NCBI GenBank assembly: GCA_011250595.1
Contig: JAANMP010000019.1
Coordinates: 1-64,000 of the forward strand
Direction of reading: 5' to 3'
Origin: Bacillus sp. MM2020_1
GTDB taxonomy: Bacteria > Bacillota > Bacilli > Bacillales > Cytobacillaceae
DNA: 64,000 bases
How positions within the stretch are numbered: position 1 is the first letter of the stretch; every line of letters begins with the position of its first letter. This document shows, piece by piece, positions 26,513 through 34,979 of the stretch. A program made the position numbers and the translations under genes. Below the pieces are notes generated by a model that was not told where the DNA came from, did not search any database, and saw nothing but the letters and a program-made list of their open reading frames with translations.

Positions 26513-26881
26513 ATGATTATTGAAAGCATTTGTCCTAAATGCGGAGAAATTAATAACATAGAACATCAGGGTGAAAAAATTCTTACTGTCGGATGTAAAA
26601 ACAACCATTATTATGAACATATTGTCATTCCATACTCAAGAATGGCTGTGATTAAGGATGATAAACGAAGAAAACTGGAGGAAATGATTGTCGAGAAAAA
26701 ATTCCATCGAATGAGCGATAAATCAACTATTTGTCTATTAATCTTTGAAAATGGTTATGAGGTCGAAGGTCGTTCAACCGTTCGCGACCAGGCTGATTTC
26801 CGTTTAGTTATCGGGCAAGATAAAGCATATGAGCAAGCCTTAAAGCATGCGATGGTTGCGTTGGGAGCCTATTTGATATAA
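26513..26881 (+). CDS. Zinc-ribbon plus Gp49-like domain protein
   Basis: Protein of 122 aa. The N-terminal 40 residues look like a zinc ribbon (C-P-K-C at 7-10, then C-K-N-N-H near 28-32). The C-terminal half resembles the phage N4 Gp49/Sf6 Gp66 family: I-C-L-L-I-F-E-N-G-Y-E-V-E-G, D-F-R-L-V-I-G and a closing A-x-x-H-A-M-V-A-L-G-A-Y-L. That family is normally phage-borne and of unknown role; no other phage genes are nearby. The ATG follows GGGGAGAG. Monocistronic with a terminator after it. Confidence 0.55.
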   Translation: MIIESICPKCGEINNIEHQGEKILTVGCKNNHYYEHIVIPYSRMAVIKDDKRRKLEEMIVEKKFHRMSDKSTICLLIFENGYEVEGRSTVRDQADFRLVIGQDKAYEQALKHAMVALGAYLI

Positions 26882-26914
26882 CTTGTAACAAATTTGGGGT
26901 ATTAAGATTTTTTC

Positions 26915-26942
26915 GAAACCATCCATTTATTTGGGTGGTTTC
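26915..26942 (+). terminator. Likely terminator after the Gp49-like gene
   Basis: GAAACCATCC pairs with GGGTGGTTTC (one G-U pair) around 8 nt. The T-run after the stem is weak. Confidence 0.6.
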
Positions 26943-27089
26943 TGCTATTTAGAGTTTCGGAAGATAATTTCTGCATGCGAATATTTCGGAAATGAAAATA
27001 ATTGACCAGTATGTTATTATAAACGATATGAAAATTAATCAAAGGAAAAGAATTACATAATTTGTTCAAAACTCGGGAGGTGGAATCGC

Positions 27090-28295
27090 ATGCTAAACTG
27101 GAAGCGTAACTTATGGGTACTTTGGATTGGGGTCTTTTTTACAGCAGCAAGCTTTTCCATGGTCATTCCCTTTTTGCCTATTTTTCTTTTGCAAATTGGT
27201 GTACATGAACATACAGAAATGTGGGCGGGATTGTTATTTAGTTCGGCTTTTTTTGCAGGAGCGATTGCATCGCCGTTTTGGGGCAGGATGGCAGATAAGT
27301 ATGGGAGAAAGCCAATGATAATCCGGGCGGGATTTGTCCTTTTTGTCATCTATACGTTAATGGCTTTTGTCACAAATCCCTATCAAATATTAGTACTAAG
27401 AATCTTACAGGGCTTACTAAGTGGGTTCATTCCTGGTGCGATTGCGTTAATAGGTACCAATACACCTAATAATAAGGTGGGTTATGCACTTTCGCTCATA
27501 TCCACCGCATCAGCATCAGGCACAATCCTCGGTCCCTTGTTAGGTGGGGGTATTTCTCACTTAGTGGGAAATCGCTGGGCCTTTGCCACAGCAGGAATGA
27601 TAGTTTTCTTTGCGACACTCCTGATTATTTTTTGGGTAGTTGAGGAAAATTTTACTCCGAGTAAGGTTCGAGGTTCAATTAAAACAGACTTTAAGGTGGC
27701 GTTGACCAATCGTCCTTTCGTACTCGTTCTAATACTCACTGTGCTCACAAGTTGTTCCGTGATGACAATTGAACCAGTTCTTCCATTATATATTGTGAAA
27801 CTGGGTGGAACGTCCGAAAACGCCTCGTTATTAGCAGGAATAGTGTTTTCACTTCCTGGAATCGCTAGTGCTCTGTTTGCTCCATTTTGGGGAAAATGGG
27901 CTGATAAAGTTGGCTTTCAACGAGTCTTATTTATCGGTTTGCTGGGCGGAGGATTAGGGACCCTTGCGCAAGTTTTATTCAGTCAAATTTGGGGATTTTC
28001 GTTGATTCGCTTTGTTTTTGGAATATTTTTCTGCGCAGTTTACCCGGCGTTGAATGGACTCGTTGTAAAATCGACTCCTGAGGATTTCCGAGGCAGGGCC
28101 TTTAGCTTGAATCAAACAGCTAACCAAATTGGCGGTATGACAGGTCCGATTATTGGGGGATTTCTCGGTGGGATTTTTCCTGTCCAAATGGTTTTTATTG
28201 TAACGGGAATCTTACTTTTAATTGCAACCGGCATGGCTTATTGGAATGGAAATAATTTAAGCAGTAAAGCGCTAAAGAGAAAAGCCCTTTCGTGA
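27090..28295 (+). CDS. MFS multidrug efflux transporter
   Basis: Twelve-helix drug:H+ antiporter of the DHA1 type, 401 aa. The helix 2-3 loop is G-R-M-A-D-K-Y-G-R-K-P, and motif C of antiporters is visible in G-T-I-L-G-P-L-L-G-G. A second loop reads G-K-W-A-D-K-V-G. Resembles YttB and related Bacillus multidrug exporters; its substrates are unknown. GGGAGGTGG precedes the ATG. Monocistronic. Confidence 0.85.
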   Translation: MLNWKRNLWVLWIGVFFTAASFSMVIPFLPIFLLQIGVHEHTEMWAGLLFSSAFFAGAIASPFWGRMADKYGRKPMIIRAGFVLFVIYTLMAFVTNPYQILVLRILQGLLSGFIPGAIALIGTNTPNNKVGYALSLISTASASGTILGPLLGGGISHLVGNRWAFATAGMIVFFATLLIIFWVVEENFTPSKVRGSIKTDFKVALTNRPFVLVLILTVLTSCSVMTIEPVLPLYIVKLGGTSENASLLAGIVFSLPGIASALFAPFWGKWADKVGFQRVLFIGLLGGGLGTLAQVLFSQIWGFSLIRFVFGIFFCAVYPALNGLVVKSTPEDFRGRAFSLNQTANQIGGMTGPIIGGFLGGIFPVQMVFIVTGILLLIATGMAYWNGNNLSSKALKRKALS

Positions 28296-28312
28296 TTTGA
28301 TTTATTAATAGT

Positions 28313-28349
28313 AAAAACCTCTTTTTCTATTATGGATGAGAGGTTTTTT
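28313..28349 (+). terminator. Terminator after the MFS gene
   Basis: AAAAACCTCT pairs with AGAGGTTTTT across a 16-nt loop, followed by more T. Confidence 0.8.
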
Positions 28350-28395
28350 GTGTTAAATTAGATGCATACAACAATTACATTAAGGATGGGTAAGC

Positions 28396-29229
28396 GTGTT
28401 TGATCAAGTAAAAGAGAACAACATTGATTTAAAAAATTTAAGTTCGGACTGTGGGAATTGTTTTGGATTGTGCTGCGTAGCTTTGCCTTATGCAAAATCG
28501 ACTGATTTTGCAGTTGATAAAGAAGCAGGGACTCCATGTCCAAATTTACAGACAGATTATCGCTGTAAGATTCATAAGAATCTCAGAGAGAAAGGATTCA
28601 AAGGCTGTGTTGGATACGAATGTTTTGGTGCAGGTCAAAAGGTATCACAAGTCACCTTTGGTGGAAATGACTGGCGCGATTATCCAGACTTGGCAAAGGA
28701 AATGTATGATGTATTTCCGATTATGCAACAACTCCATGAGATGCTTTGTTACTTAAATGAAGCTCTAAGCATAGAAGAAGCTCGGCCTATTTTTACAGAA
28801 TTAAAATCTGCATTTGAAAAAACGGAGAAACTTACAAATCTGAGTCCTCAATCAATCTTAGGGTTAGATATTCCTGCCCATAGAGGGATTGTCAATGATT
28901 TACTTCTCAAGACAAGCGAACTTGCACGTGCTATGGTTTCGACCAAGAAAAACGTCAAAAGGCGAGACTTTTTAGGGGCAAAATTAAAAGGAGCTAACCT
29001 TAGAGGAGCTAATTTAAGAGGGGCATTACTAATTGCGGCGGATTTAAGAAAAGCTGACCTGAGAACGGCTGATCTCATTGGTGCAGACTTGAGAGATGCT
29101 GATTTAAGTGGGGCAAATCTGACAGGATGTCTGTTTCTCACTCAGGCACAAATTAACTCAGCAAGAGGCGACCGAACAACTAAATTATCACCTGCATTAA
29201 GAATTCCGGATCATTGGACAGAAAATTGA
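28396..29229 (+). CDS. Cys-cluster and pentapeptide-repeat fusion protein
   Basis: Protein of 277 aa with two parts. The N-terminal 80 residues contain nine cysteines, including C-G-N-C-F-G-L-C-C near residue 19, C-P near 48, C-K-I-H and C-V-G-Y-E-C. This pattern resembles YkgJ-type metal or Fe-S binding clusters. A helical middle follows. Residues about 192-250 form roughly ten pentapeptide repeats of A-(D/N)-L-(R/S)-x, which build a right-handed quadrilateral beta-helix. Pentapeptide proteins such as Qnr mimic DNA, but a Cys-cluster partner points to a different job. Start GTG behind GGATGGG. Function unknown. Confidence 0.7.
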   Translation: MFDQVKENNIDLKNLSSDCGNCFGLCCVALPYAKSTDFAVDKEAGTPCPNLQTDYRCKIHKNLREKGFKGCVGYECFGAGQKVSQVTFGGNDWRDYPDLAKEMYDVFPIMQQLHEMLCYLNEALSIEEARPIFTELKSAFEKTEKLTNLSPQSILGLDIPAHRGIVNDLLLKTSELARAMVSTKKNVKRRDFLGAKLKGANLRGANLRGALLIAADLRKADLRTADLIGADLRDADLSGANLTGCLFLTQAQINSARGDRTTKLSPALRIPDHWTEN

Positions 29230-29254
29230 TTAAGGGCCGACTGGAAATATAGGG

Positions 29255-29301
29255 TATTGACGACCGAAACTATGAAAATAGCGAAGGAACGGTCGTCAAT
29301 A
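29255..29301. repeat. 12-bp perfect inverted repeat
   Basis: TATTGACGACCG (29255-29266) pairs with CGGTCGTCAATA (29290-29301) around a 23-nt loop. No T-run follows. The size and layout recall the hairpin repeats at 9079, though the sequence differs. Confidence 0.65.
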
Positions 29302-29326
29302 GTCTACTTCTTAAACGCTAAACATA

Positions 29327-31279
29327 CTACAAACAATGCATTTTACTTTCTGCTTCGTCCCACGGCACGGAATAGCCTTGTCCTTTAGAGCAGAAGATGG
29401 AGGACGAAGTATACTCTGGATCAGCATCCTTATCGTATTCGATTCTCTCCATGACGTAGTTAGGATTATGGCAAGGGTAGTAACCGCCGACAATGAGATT
29501 TATTATTCCTTTTCCTTTCGTAATCGAAGCGAACTCAGGCCCATAATTCATAAAGGTAGCGACTGGAACTTTCCCGGTTAATAGGGTTTTGTTTCCTTCC
29601 GTGATTGGAGGGTTAAAACTGCCGTGCGCATTTTGAATGTCTGTTAAGACTTTCCCCATATGTTCTAAATCCAATCTGATCTTAAAATCATAGAAAGGTT
29701 CCAGCAGGATATTGTTTGCTTTTTCAAGACCCTGCCGTAATGCGCGGAAAATAGCCTCCCTAAAGTCCCCGCCAGAGGTGTGCTTATTATGGAATCTTCC
29801 TGTTAGTAATGTCACCTTTAGATCGGTAATAGGAGAACCGGTTAGTAATCCATGATGGTCCCTCTCAAAAAGGTGATTTTGGATGACGTTCTGGGTACCG
29901 ACCGGTAAATGATCAGGATGACACACACTTTCGAAGCTAATCCCGCTATTTCTAGCTGCAGGTTCTATTTTTAGATGGACCTCCGCATAATGTCCTAACG
30001 GTTCAAAATGGCCATAACCGATGACTTCTGAAGCGATTGTTTCTTTATATAAAATCTCTGGTTCCGCAAATGAGACATCGAATAGAAAGCGTTCTTTAAT
30101 TACGTGTTTAAGAACTTCAAGTTGGATGGTTCCCATGATATGAATATGAATTTCCTGGGTGCGTTCTTCCCAGATGACATTCAGGGCAGGGTCCTCGGCA
30201 TCTAACATTTTAAAATACTTCAACACTTCTTTCACATTCATCGATGGTTCGAAAATCACTTTGGATTTTAACGCGGAAACCAACTCGTATTCGGCTTTTT
30301 CCTCTAATGTCCCAAGACCATCCCCAGCTGAAGCGGCCGAAAGACCTGTTACGGCAAAAATATCACCAGCGACCACTCGTTCTACGGTAGTAAATTTACT
30401 TCCATTATAAAGTCTTATCTGCGTAATCTTTTCGCAGATGAAGTTTTCTTCATCTTTATAGCTTAATTCGTCCCTTACTTTTAATGCCCCGCGTAGTGCT
30501 TTAATAAACGTAATTCTTGGTCCTTTTTCATCATAGCGAATCTTATAGACACGACCGGCAAAGGGTGCATCACTTAGATAATTGGTGGCAGTTAAGAGGT
30601 CCAATTTTTCAAGAAAGCTGTGAATGCCACTGTCTTGTAGGGCGGAACCGCTGGCACAGGGAAAAAGTTGCTGTTTATTGATCAATGATCTCATGGTTTC
30701 TATCCAAAGTGATGGATCATATCCTGTATCCATATATGTTTCTAAGAGGGACTCATTACGTTCTGCAACAAATTCAACCAGTTCTTCATTCATGTGCCCC
30801 TCAGTCAAAGACTCAGTCATCTCAATCACATCCGTGGTTAAATTGCTGCGAATTTCGTCTAAGACTCTTGCAGAATCTGCACCCGCACGATCGGTTTTAT
30901 TAATAAAGAAAAAGGTTGGGACCTGATGCTTTTGCAATAGTCTCCAGACGGTTTCCGTATGCCCCTCAATACCTTCCACCGCACTAATAATCACAATCGC
31001 GTAATCCATCACTTGAATCGCTCGCTCCATTTCGGGAGAGAAATCGACATGTCCTGGGGTATCAATCAAATAATAGTGAGATTCATTATAGGAAAACATG
31101 GCCTGATCGGCAAATACTGTTATCCCTCGTTGTTTTTCGATGGTATGGGTATCGAGAAATGTATCCTGATGGTCGACGCGTCCTCTTTGTCTTATTGTTT
31201 TCGTATGATAGAGCAGTTGTTCTGCCAATGTGGTTTTTCCAGCATCGACATGAGCAAACATACCAATCGTCTTTTTCAT
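29327..31279 (-). CDS. Tet(M)-like ribosomal protection GTPase
   Basis: Translation-factor GTPase of 650 aa, EF-G-like but of the size typical of ribosomal protection proteins (about 640). G1 is A-H-V-D-A-G-K-T at 9-16, G3 D-T-P-G-H at 73-77, and G4 N-K-T-D at 127-130. Domain II, a long domain IV and an EF-G C-terminal domain follow. Tet(M), Tet(O) and OtrA remove tetracycline from the ribosome; distant chromosomal homologues in Bacilli are often of unproven resistance function. No leader peptide attenuator like that of tet(M) and no mobile element are seen nearby. Base use is like the neighbours, so it looks resident. Ends about 100 bp from the pentapeptide gene. Confidence 0.78.
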   Translation of the reverse strand: MKKTIGMFAHVDAGKTTLAEQLLYHTKTIRQRGRVDHQDTFLDTHTIEKQRGITVFADQAMFSYNESHYYLIDTPGHVDFSPEMERAIQVMDYAIVIISAVEGIEGHTETVWRLLQKHQVPTFFFINKTDRAGADSARVLDEIRSNLTTDVIEMTESLTEGHMNEELVEFVAERNESLLETYMDTGYDPSLWIETMRSLINKQQLFPCASGSALQDSGIHSFLEKLDLLTATNYLSDAPFAGRVYKIRYDEKGPRITFIKALRGALKVRDELSYKDEENFICEKITQIRLYNGSKFTTVERVVAGDIFAVTGLSAASAGDGLGTLEEKAEYELVSALKSKVIFEPSMNVKEVLKYFKMLDAEDPALNVIWEERTQEIHIHIMGTIQLEVLKHVIKERFLFDVSFAEPEILYKETIASEVIGYGHFEPLGHYAEVHLKIEPAARNSGISFESVCHPDHLPVGTQNVIQNHLFERDHHGLLTGSPITDLKVTLLTGRFHNKHTSGGDFREAIFRALRQGLEKANNILLEPFYDFKIRLDLEHMGKVLTDIQNAHGSFNPPITEGNKTLLTGKVPVATFMNYGPEFASITKGKGIINLIVGGYYPCHNPNYVMERIEYDKDADPEYTSSSIFCSKGQGYSVPWDEAESKMHCL

Positions 31280-31413
31280 CCTGCCACCTCAAATGATGTT
31301 AACTATTTTAACTATTATACCAAATTGGTTACCCATCGTACTGACAAATAGATAGTGTCAAAGAATTAAAATAGGATAATGAGGTATACAGCAGTCATTA
31401 GATGATAAATAGA

Positions 31414-31441
31414 AAAACACGGCAATTACTCACCGTGTTTT
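31414..31441. terminator. Terminator between the DUF3231 gene and the GTPase gene
   Basis: AAAACACGG pairs with CCGTGTTTT around 10 nt. Read on the minus strand it ends the DUF3231 transcript. Confidence 0.8.
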
Positions 31442-31456
31442 TGTTAGCTTTAATTG

Positions 31457-31969
31457 TTAACAATCATGATGTTTATTAAGATGTAATGGAGGCGGGATTA
31501 ACCAGCCTTTTTCTTTAGTCAAACGAAGGACTTTTCCTCCCAATACTACCTTTTGATTATGGAATTGAGCATACATCATGGCAACATCTTCCCTAATGGA
31601 TTTACCAATCACTGCGCTACATGCAACTAAACCGGCAGCTATATCTACACCAAGAGTAGCTGCGATAGCTGGATCGGGGATTCTTGCGCCAACAGGAATC
31701 TCGTCTAAGCATGCTTCAGGAGGCTCAGGTGCTGCTGGTGGTAAGCCAATGCCATTTTCTTTTAAAAGTTCTTCCACTTGTTTCTTTTGTTGCTGACATG
31801 TTTCAATTGCTTCAACTAATAATTTCTTTAAATCATCGTCACCTGCATGATTTAACATCGTTTGATAACCCGCAATCATACTATTTCCGACTAATTGTGA
31901 AGACCAGATATCAAAGACTTCACCATAGTGTAAAGGTTCTTCCTTTGGATTTCCACTTAAAATTCCCAT
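31457..31969 (-). CDS. DUF3231 protein, single-domain
   Basis: Protein of 170 aa with one DUF3231 helical domain (H-Y-G-E-V-F-D-I-W, then A-A-G-L-V-A-C-S). A Pro-rich insert (L-P-P-A-A-P-E-P-P-E-A) sits mid-protein, and a His/Cys tail ends in H-H-D-C. The start at 31969 has GGAGGGC upstream; an in-frame start further out lacks a site. Role unknown; the family is enriched in spore formers. Confidence 0.75.
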   Translation of the reverse strand: MGILSGNPKEEPLHYGEVFDIWSSQLVGNSMIAGYQTMLNHAGDDDLKKLLVEAIETCQQQKKQVEELLKENGIGLPPAAPEPPEACLDEIPVGARIPDPAIAATLGVDIAAGLVACSAVIGKSIREDVAMMYAQFHNQKVVLGGKVLRLTKEKGWLIPPPLHLNKHHDC

Positions 31970-32193
31970 TGTAGCCCTCCTCAATGTATACGTTAGTTTA
32001 TTCATACAAAGTGCCACCTTTCCTTTAGCACAGCACATCTATATATTGTCCCGGTGATCACAATATCATGTAAATTCCACTCACGTTTTTGTCCGCCCTT
32101 TTCTGTTAGGATTATTTAAAAATTTTCCAGCTTAACCTAATAACACATGATTCTTCTCGTATCAATCAATAATAACGTAGAGGAGGGCGACGA

Positions 32194-32355
32194 ATGGATT
32201 TTTTCGTTGGTAGTTCAGGTGCGAAAGCCTCATCAAAAGGGAAGGACGAAGGAAATTTAACGTGGTGGCAAATATCGTTAATTGGAATTGGCTGCACGAT
32301 TGGAACCTTTACAGCAGAGTTTTTAAAAGGAAAAACTTTTTGGACATGTATCTAA
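32194..32355 (+). pseudogene. N-terminal remnant of an amino-acid permease
   Basis: A 53-codon open frame starts at ATG behind AGGAGGGCGACGA and reads like the start of an APC-superfamily amino-acid permease: G-N-L-T-W-W-Q-I-S-L-I-G-I-G-C-T-I-G-T. In intact permeases this runs on into the first membrane helices; here it changes after G-T-F into unrelated residues and stops. The family likeness is seen in the sequence, and deletion of the remainder is inferred. It could in principle still be translated as a short peptide. Confidence 0.65.
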
Positions 32356-32415
32356 ATTTTACTCATAGAATGTACAAGTTAACCCAACGGTGAGAGTAGA
32401 GTGGTTTTCTTGAGC

Positions 32416-33039
32416 ATGAGTATATTGGCAGGTTACATAATCTTGGGATTTACATTAGCAGGTCCAATTGGTCCGGTAAATTCTGCTCGTTTGGATAAGG
32501 GAATTAAGAATGGATTCTGGCACGCATGGGTTGTAGGGGCAGGGGCGATGATGGCCGATGGGATATTTATGCTATTGGTGTATTTAGGGATGGTTCAATT
32601 CATAGGTATTCCCAATGTTTAAATCTTCCTTTGGCTGTTTGGCGGTTTTATTCTTATATATTCAGGTGTAGAAAGCATAAAAAATGCAAATACAATTAAC
32701 CTTACCTACAGCAGGCAAAAGGAGTCCTTATTCAAAAGTTTTGCGACGGGCTTCATCATGTCAATAACGAGCCCATTATCTATTCTTTTTTGGTTAGGGA
32801 TTTATGGTTCAGTCCTAGCCAAAACTGCGCAAACGAACGGTACCGAAGCACTTTTAATTTATAGTAGTATGATCTTTCTCGGCCTAACTTTTTGAGATAT
32901 CTTTGTGGCTGCATTAACCACAGGTTTTCGAAAACTCTTGTGTATTAAAAGTCTAATTGCCATCTCGATCATATCTGGAGTGTCATTAATCGGATTTGGC
33001 TCATATTTTAGTTTTCAGGGGATAGATGCACTTTTTTAG
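32416..33039 (+). pseudogene. LysE-family transporter gene with two in-frame stops
   Basis: One frame (about 208 codons) encodes a LysE/RhtB-type transporter, starting G-F-T-L-A-G-P-I-G-P-V-N near residue 12, with a T-S-P-L-S-I-L-F-W motif mid-protein. It is broken by TAA at 32620-32622 and TGA at 32893-32895 and ends at TAG 33037-33039. All three are in the same frame and there is no indel. The TGA sits where relatives have Trp (G-L-x-x-W-D), so TGG to TGA is the likely change. Neighbouring permease remnant is also dead. A sequencing error at two places is the alternative. Confidence 0.8.
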
Positions 33040-33090
33040 GTGGAATTATTGAGAAAAATTAATTTAAAGGTAACAGATATGAACCTTTTA

Positions 33091-33789
33091 TTAATGAAGG
33101 ATGTCGTTTTTTTTATTAATATACAGGGATCCATCTTGTTGAATTTCTGCATATAAAACATTTGTGATTTCATGAACTCCAGCTTGTAGCAGTTTTTGTT
33201 CGAGCCATTCTGTGTTAATGTTTAGTTTAGTCATATTCTTTTGATCTATTACTCCATCCGAAACAATCGCTGCATCTATCGGAGAAATACGTATTTTTGA
33301 TGTTTCTATGTTCAAATCTTTCTTGGTTGCAGGTAGTTTGTTTTCCTTTTTCATCACAGAAAGCTCTCCATCTGTTTCAAAAATGGCAAATTCAACATCT
33401 GCTAAAGTGAAAACATCCTTTTTCCGAAGCATTGTATTAAGAGCATCAACACTTAGTCGAGTTTTACGAAGTGACTTTTCAATGATTTGTCCTTTTTTAA
33501 TGACTATCAAGGGTTCTCCTTCAATTACTTTTCGTGCTTTTCTCGATTTAAGATCAATCAAAGCCATTAAAATAGTAAAGAAACTCCAAGCAACTAATCC
33601 AATCACACCGTAAATAATTTTGATATCAGGAACTAAAGCTAGAGTACCAGCGATTTCACCGATTGCAATAGCAGAGACAAAATTAGAAAAGGTCAATTGA
33701 CTAATTTCTTTTCTACCCATTATTCTTGTTAAAATGAACAACACAAAAAATGATACAGTAATTCTAATTAGTAGCTCCCCATAGCCCAT
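33091..33789 (-). CDS. DUF421/YetF-family membrane protein
   Basis: Protein of 232 aa with three N-terminal membrane helices and a soluble C-terminal domain. The family motif is R-I-M-G-R-K-E-I-S-Q-L-T near residue 22. I-A-I-G-E-I-A-G-T follows, and the cytoplasmic part has the typical P-L-I-V-I-K-K-G-Q stretch with a tail of two YetF-type units. B. subtilis homologues are YetF, YrbG, YkjA and YcaP-like proteins. Some YetF-type proteins are linked to spore envelope or germinant signalling, but no firm activity is assigned. The ATG follows AGGTGGG. Monocistronic. Confidence 0.82.
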   Translation of the reverse strand: MGYGELLIRITVSFFVLFILTRIMGRKEISQLTFSNFVSAIAIGEIAGTLALVPDIKIIYGVIGLVAWSFFTILMALIDLKSRKARKVIEGEPLIVIKKGQIIEKSLRKTRLSVDALNTMLRKKDVFTLADVEFAIFETDGELSVMKKENKLPATKKDLNIETSKIRISPIDAAIVSDGVIDQKNMTKLNINTEWLEQKLLQAGVHEITNVLYAEIQQDGSLYINKKNDILH

Positions 33790-33984
33790 TTTTAGCCCAC
33801 CTTTTATTTGTCGGTCATGTAAAACGTCAATATATAATTATTATTTACATAAGAAATGGCTTTTATTATGGGTAAGCAGAGAGGTCCTATCGACAGCTCT
33901 TTGGGAAAAATTTCCGTTTAACCTAGTGTAACAAGGATGTTATTTCTAATAGGAGAAACGATTACATAAAGGAGAATGAGAATT

Positions 33985-34875
33985 ATGTTAGAAGAGGGTT
34001 ACATTAATGTAACTGGAGGAAAGGTTTGGTATCAACTTTTTAATAAAAATGCCAAGGGGATTCCGGTTATTATTTTGCACGGTGGCCCAGGTTCATCGTG
34101 CTATTCGCTTCAAGGGTTAAAAGCATTAGCGGAGGAACGTCCAGTGATCTTTTACGATCAGTTAGGTTGTGGTAAATCAGATCGGCCAACAGATAAATCA
34201 CTATGGAGAATTGAACGGTTTGTTGAGGAATTGGCCCAGGTGAGACAAGCTCTTAACCTGAAAGAACTACATATTCTTGGTCATTCTTGGGGAACGACTC
34301 TGGCTGCAGCTTATTGTCTAACCAAACCGATAGGGGTGAAAAGTGTTATTTTCTCAAGCCCTTGTTTAAGCGCTCCATTATGGGAACAAGATCAAAGGCG
34401 TAATCTAGAAAAGCTGCCTAGAGAAATTCAGGAAACGATCAAAAGCTGCGAAGAAAATGGAACCACAGAGTCAGAGGAATATAAAATGGCAACAGAACAA
34501 TTTAACAAGCACTTTGTCTGCCGTTTGGATCCCTATCCAGATTGGTTAAAGCAGGGCTCTCAAAATAGAAATCCTGAAATATATAATATCATGTGGGGAC
34601 CTTCTGAATTTACCGTGCTTGGGAATCTAAGAGAATTTGATTGTACACCACGTTTAAAGGAAATCACCTGTCCAACACTTTACACTTGTGGTAGGTTCGA
34701 TGAGGCTACACCGGAAACCACGCAATACTATAGCAGATTAACTCCAGTTTCCTCGTTCCATGTGTATGAGCACAGTGCTCATATGCCTTATGTGGAGGAA
34801 CCGGATGAGTACCTTAGAGTGACAGGTGACTTCCTCAAAAAAATTGATACTCTTAATGATTCCGAAACTTTTTGA
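33985..34875 (+). CDS. Proline-iminopeptidase-like alpha/beta hydrolase (S33)
   Basis: Serine hydrolase of about 296 aa. The oxyanion-hole signature H-G-G-P-G-S-S lies near residue 31. The nucleophile elbow G-H-S-W-G-T is near 101. A C-terminal R-F-D-E gives the acid, and H-S-A-H-M supplies the catalytic His near 270. Proline iminopeptidases release N-terminal proline from small peptides; other amino-peptidase specificities occur in family S33. The ATG at 33985 suits the GGAG spacing better than the ATG nine bases earlier. Cytoplasmic, monocistronic. Confidence 0.82.
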   Translation: MLEEGYINVTGGKVWYQLFNKNAKGIPVIILHGGPGSSCYSLQGLKALAEERPVIFYDQLGCGKSDRPTDKSLWRIERFVEELAQVRQALNLKELHILGHSWGTTLAAAYCLTKPIGVKSVIFSSPCLSAPLWEQDQRRNLEKLPREIQETIKSCEENGTTESEEYKMATEQFNKHFVCRLDPYPDWLKQGSQNRNPEIYNIMWGPSEFTVLGNLREFDCTPRLKEITCPTLYTCGRFDEATPETTQYYSRLTPVSSFHVYEHSAHMPYVEEPDEYLRVTGDFLKKIDTLNDSETF

Positions 34876-34928
34876 TTGTGGTTTTAAAATAAAGTGGTAC
34901 CTTGGGAAAAATAAGTAAATTTAAGTAA

Positions 34929-34967
34929 AAAAACGCATTTGCCAAAGTAATGGTAAATGCGTTTTTT
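34929..34967. terminator. Bidirectional terminator between the hydrolase and nasA
   Basis: AAAAACGCATTT pairs with AAATGCGTTTTT, with GCCA/TGGT extending the stem and A/T runs on both sides. Confidence 0.85.
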
Positions 34968-34979
34968 ATCATAGGTCAG

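Noticed and set aside
32416..33039. Stop-codon recoding or selenocysteine in the LysE-type gene
   Set aside because: Two different stops in one non-redox transporter and decay of the adjacent permease gene fit a pseudogene better.
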